Positions 12,564 to 14,010 of a stretch of 14,010 nucleotides of DNA are shown here, one piece after another; position 1 is the stretch's first letter, and every line of letters starts with the position of its first letter. Source of the DNA: Lachnospiraceae bacterium UBA2868 (GTDB taxonomy: Bacteria > Bacillota_A > Clostridia > Lachnospirales > Lachnospiraceae); contig DEEW01000085.1 of NCBI GenBank assembly GCA_002350465.1, forward strand, positions 2,368 through 16,377, given 5' to 3'. Below the pieces are notes generated by a model, which saw only the letters and a program-made list of their open reading frames with translations, made no database searches and had not been told where the DNA came from. Both the position numbers and the translations under genes were made by a program.

Positions 12564-14010
12564 CTACTCTCCGAAATCCCTCTTTATGATATCCATATAT
12601 GGCTCAAGCTCGGAAACAGCATTGTCCATATCCTGCAGATATTTCTCACCGATGTCACAGACTGTCAGTAACTCCTGCTTCTCGTCTTCCTCAAGTTTGT
12701 TAACCACACTAAGCAGTTCGGATGACTTGCCCTGCATCTGATAATGAACATATTCTGTCACTGGATTTTTCTCAATTTTATCTGTGTTTCTCTGACAGTT
12801 ATCATAAAGTTTTTTCATCCTGGAGTTGTGATAATCACCACTCTCAACCATTCTTCTCATGGTTGAATAATCAGCGATGGTCGATCTTATAAGCTTTCTG
12901 ATCTCCGACAATTGTCCCGGAATAGCCTTAATAAAAGCATCGTACCTACACTTCATATTATCATCCAACAAGGGGACAGCACCAGCAACTACCTCGCTAA
13001 AATCAAACCGGACTGTGCAGTACTTTTCAATTGCATCTCTTGCAGTCATCAAAGTAGATCCGGCTATTCTGACTCCTCCCTCTGTGGCATCTATCACATT
13101 AAGCTCGGAATTGCCTGCAATTTTTCGCTCAAACCATTCCCTGTAGGTTTTGAATTCTTCCGATGACCGGATTGGTTTCCCCTCAATATCAACATCCATA
13201 ACTACATGCTCGAGATTCTCTACTTCAGTCTTTACCGATCCTCTTACTGTTACAGATGAGTGTGTTTTATCTCCCGTATATGCCAGATCCTGTCCCATTA
13301 GGATAATGGTCTTACACTTGAACAGAAGTGCAAGAGAAAAGCAGGAATTAGCCACCGAACCCCCGGTTTCTATATCTATAAGTCTTCGGTCACACGTTTC
13401 CATAAATCCATTAATATGTTCACAATAATCATTTGTAAAAAACTTAATTCCCTTATGAAGGTTGAGAAACTCCGTCCCACTTCTCGGGGTGCAGACAAGT
13501 GGAACTAATCTGGAATCTTCCTCGGAAAGATACCTTGCATCCTTTTTTCCATCCATTATCATGGCAATATCAGGAATTATTCCTGCAAGTGACAATGGTT
13601 TAAGTGCTGTGTCCGTGGAAATAATGATACATTTACCCTTTGCATTTGCTATTTCCCTGATATTTTTATCTAATGACGGACCTGCGGCAACTACAATAGC
13701 AGGTATACCATCAGGCATATTCTCAGCCAATTTCTCGATATCCATTGATTCGCGCAGAAGCCGCAGATTATTGAATGTGTTTTTGTTATAATCCGCGCCG
13801 AATCTGTCGTGTACTGTCTGACTGGCAATTATATCATCACGAACTCTGATAAGATTGTCATGATACTTAACACAATCATCAGGGAATAATACATCATAGT
13901 TTAGATGAATTGAACTTCGACATGACAATGCATCGGAATATGACATATGATCTTCAAGTGTCCTTCTTATGTCCTGTTCTTTAAGCAAAGGCCCGAATAT
14001 GAAACTAACA
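12564..14010 (-). CDS. Maf/DUF115 (6-hydroxymethylpterin pyrophosphokinase MptE-like) glycosyltransferase, 5' end outside the window
   Basis: The frame stays open from the right edge to a TAG at 12564, giving at least 481 residues. The first ATG-free stretch and an internal TTG at 13988 make an in-window start unlikely. The MAF_flag10 core is clear: PAIVVAAGPSLDKN, IISTDTALKPL, IIPDIAMIMDG, then ETGGSVANSCFSLALLFKC followed by IILMGQDLAYTGDKTHS. Maf proteins act with nonulosonic acids such as pseudaminic or legionaminic acid in flagellin O-glycosylation, in the cytoplasm. Full-length members are about 600-700 aa with more sequence before the core, so roughly 100 or more residues probably lie outside. 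A helical C-terminal tail follows. The presence of a CMP-nonulosonic acid operon in the same window fits this role well. The next gene starts one base after the stop. Confidence 0.87.
   Translation of the reverse strand, partial: VSFIFGPLLKEQDIRRTLEDHMSYSDALSCRSSIHLNYDVLFPDDCVKYHDNLIRVRDDIIASQTVHDRFGADYNKNTFNNLRLLRESMDIEKLAENMPDGIPAIVVAAGPSLDKNIREIANAKGKCIIISTDTALKPLSLAGIIPDIAMIMDGKKDARYLSEEDSRLVPLVCTPRSGTEFLNLHKGIKFFTNDYCEHINGFMETCDRRLIDIETGGSVANSCFSLALLFKCKTIILMGQDLAYTGDKTHSSVTVRGSVKTEVENLEHVVMDVDIEGKPIRSSEEFKTYREWFERKIAGNSELNVIDATEGGVRIAGSTLMTARDAIEKYCTVRFDFSEVVAGAVPLLDDNMKCRYDAFIKAIPGQLSEIRKLIRSTIADYSTMRRMVESGDYHNSRMKKLYDNCQRNTDKIEKNPVTEYVHYQMQGKSSELLSVVNKLEEDEKQELLTVCDIGEKYLQDMDNAVSELEPYMDIIKRDFGE

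Noticed and set aside
1..14010. CRISPR array, insertion sequence, tRNA or phage attachment site
   Set aside because: I found no regularly spaced repeats, transposase or integrase motifs, or cloverleaf-like sequence; the only tandem repeats are the short coding ones listed.

Overview
The window looks like part of the chromosome of a flagellated, AT-rich Gram-positive anaerobe, most likely a member of the Lachnospiraceae/Clostridia (Butyrivibrio or Roseburia type). This is an inference from strong AGGAGG-type ribosome binding sites, tightly packed co-directional genes, and the gene families present (Maf/DUF115, CgeB-like and FkbM proteins next to nonulosonic acid genes). Every gene I can support is on the minus strand, so the biological order runs from position 14010 down to 1.

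Region A (14010 to 6799) is a surface-glycan or flagellin-glycosylation block. It starts with a Maf/DUF115 protein that runs off the right edge. Next come two glycosyltransferase remnants: the N-terminal half of a GT-B enzyme fused out of frame to the C-terminal part of a GT2-like enzyme. A large protein with TPR-like, GT2 and methyltransferase parts follows, then an FkbM-type methyltransferase, an unrecognised 164-aa protein, and a CgeB-like glycosyltransferase translationally coupled to it.

Region B (6638 to 6079) holds two small charged, helical proteins, one with an exact 21-bp tandem duplication that repeats a heptad. It ends in a hairpin terminator whose loop contains the last stop codon.

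Region C (about 6040 to 1328) is a five-gene operon for activated sugars. It is preceded by an excellent candidate sigma-28/SigD flagellar promoter (TTTAGATT-N11-GCCGATAA) and a 5' UTR hairpin. It encodes a short NeuB-type synthase without a SAF domain, a fused CMP-sugar cytidylyltransferase/KdsC-like HAD phosphatase, a ribulose/allulose-phosphate 3-epimerase-like protein, an IspD/TarI-like cytidylyltransferase and a zinc alcohol dehydrogenase. The first two should make a CMP-nonulosonic acid through a 9-phosphate intermediate. The last three have the composition expected for a CDP-alditol (for example CDP-pentitol) pathway. Together they would feed two activated building blocks to the glycosyltransferases upstream, and the sigma-28-like promoter ties that supply to flagellar expression.

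Region D (1327 to 1) is a different kind of DNA. A 73-aa small beta-rich protein has its own promoter and a leader with mutually exclusive hairpins. A Panacea (DUF4065) antitoxin follows with its own promoter, overlapping by 8 nt a PemK/MazF-like toxin gene that is cut by the left edge. No tRNA, rRNA, CRISPR array, insertion sequence or transposase was seen.
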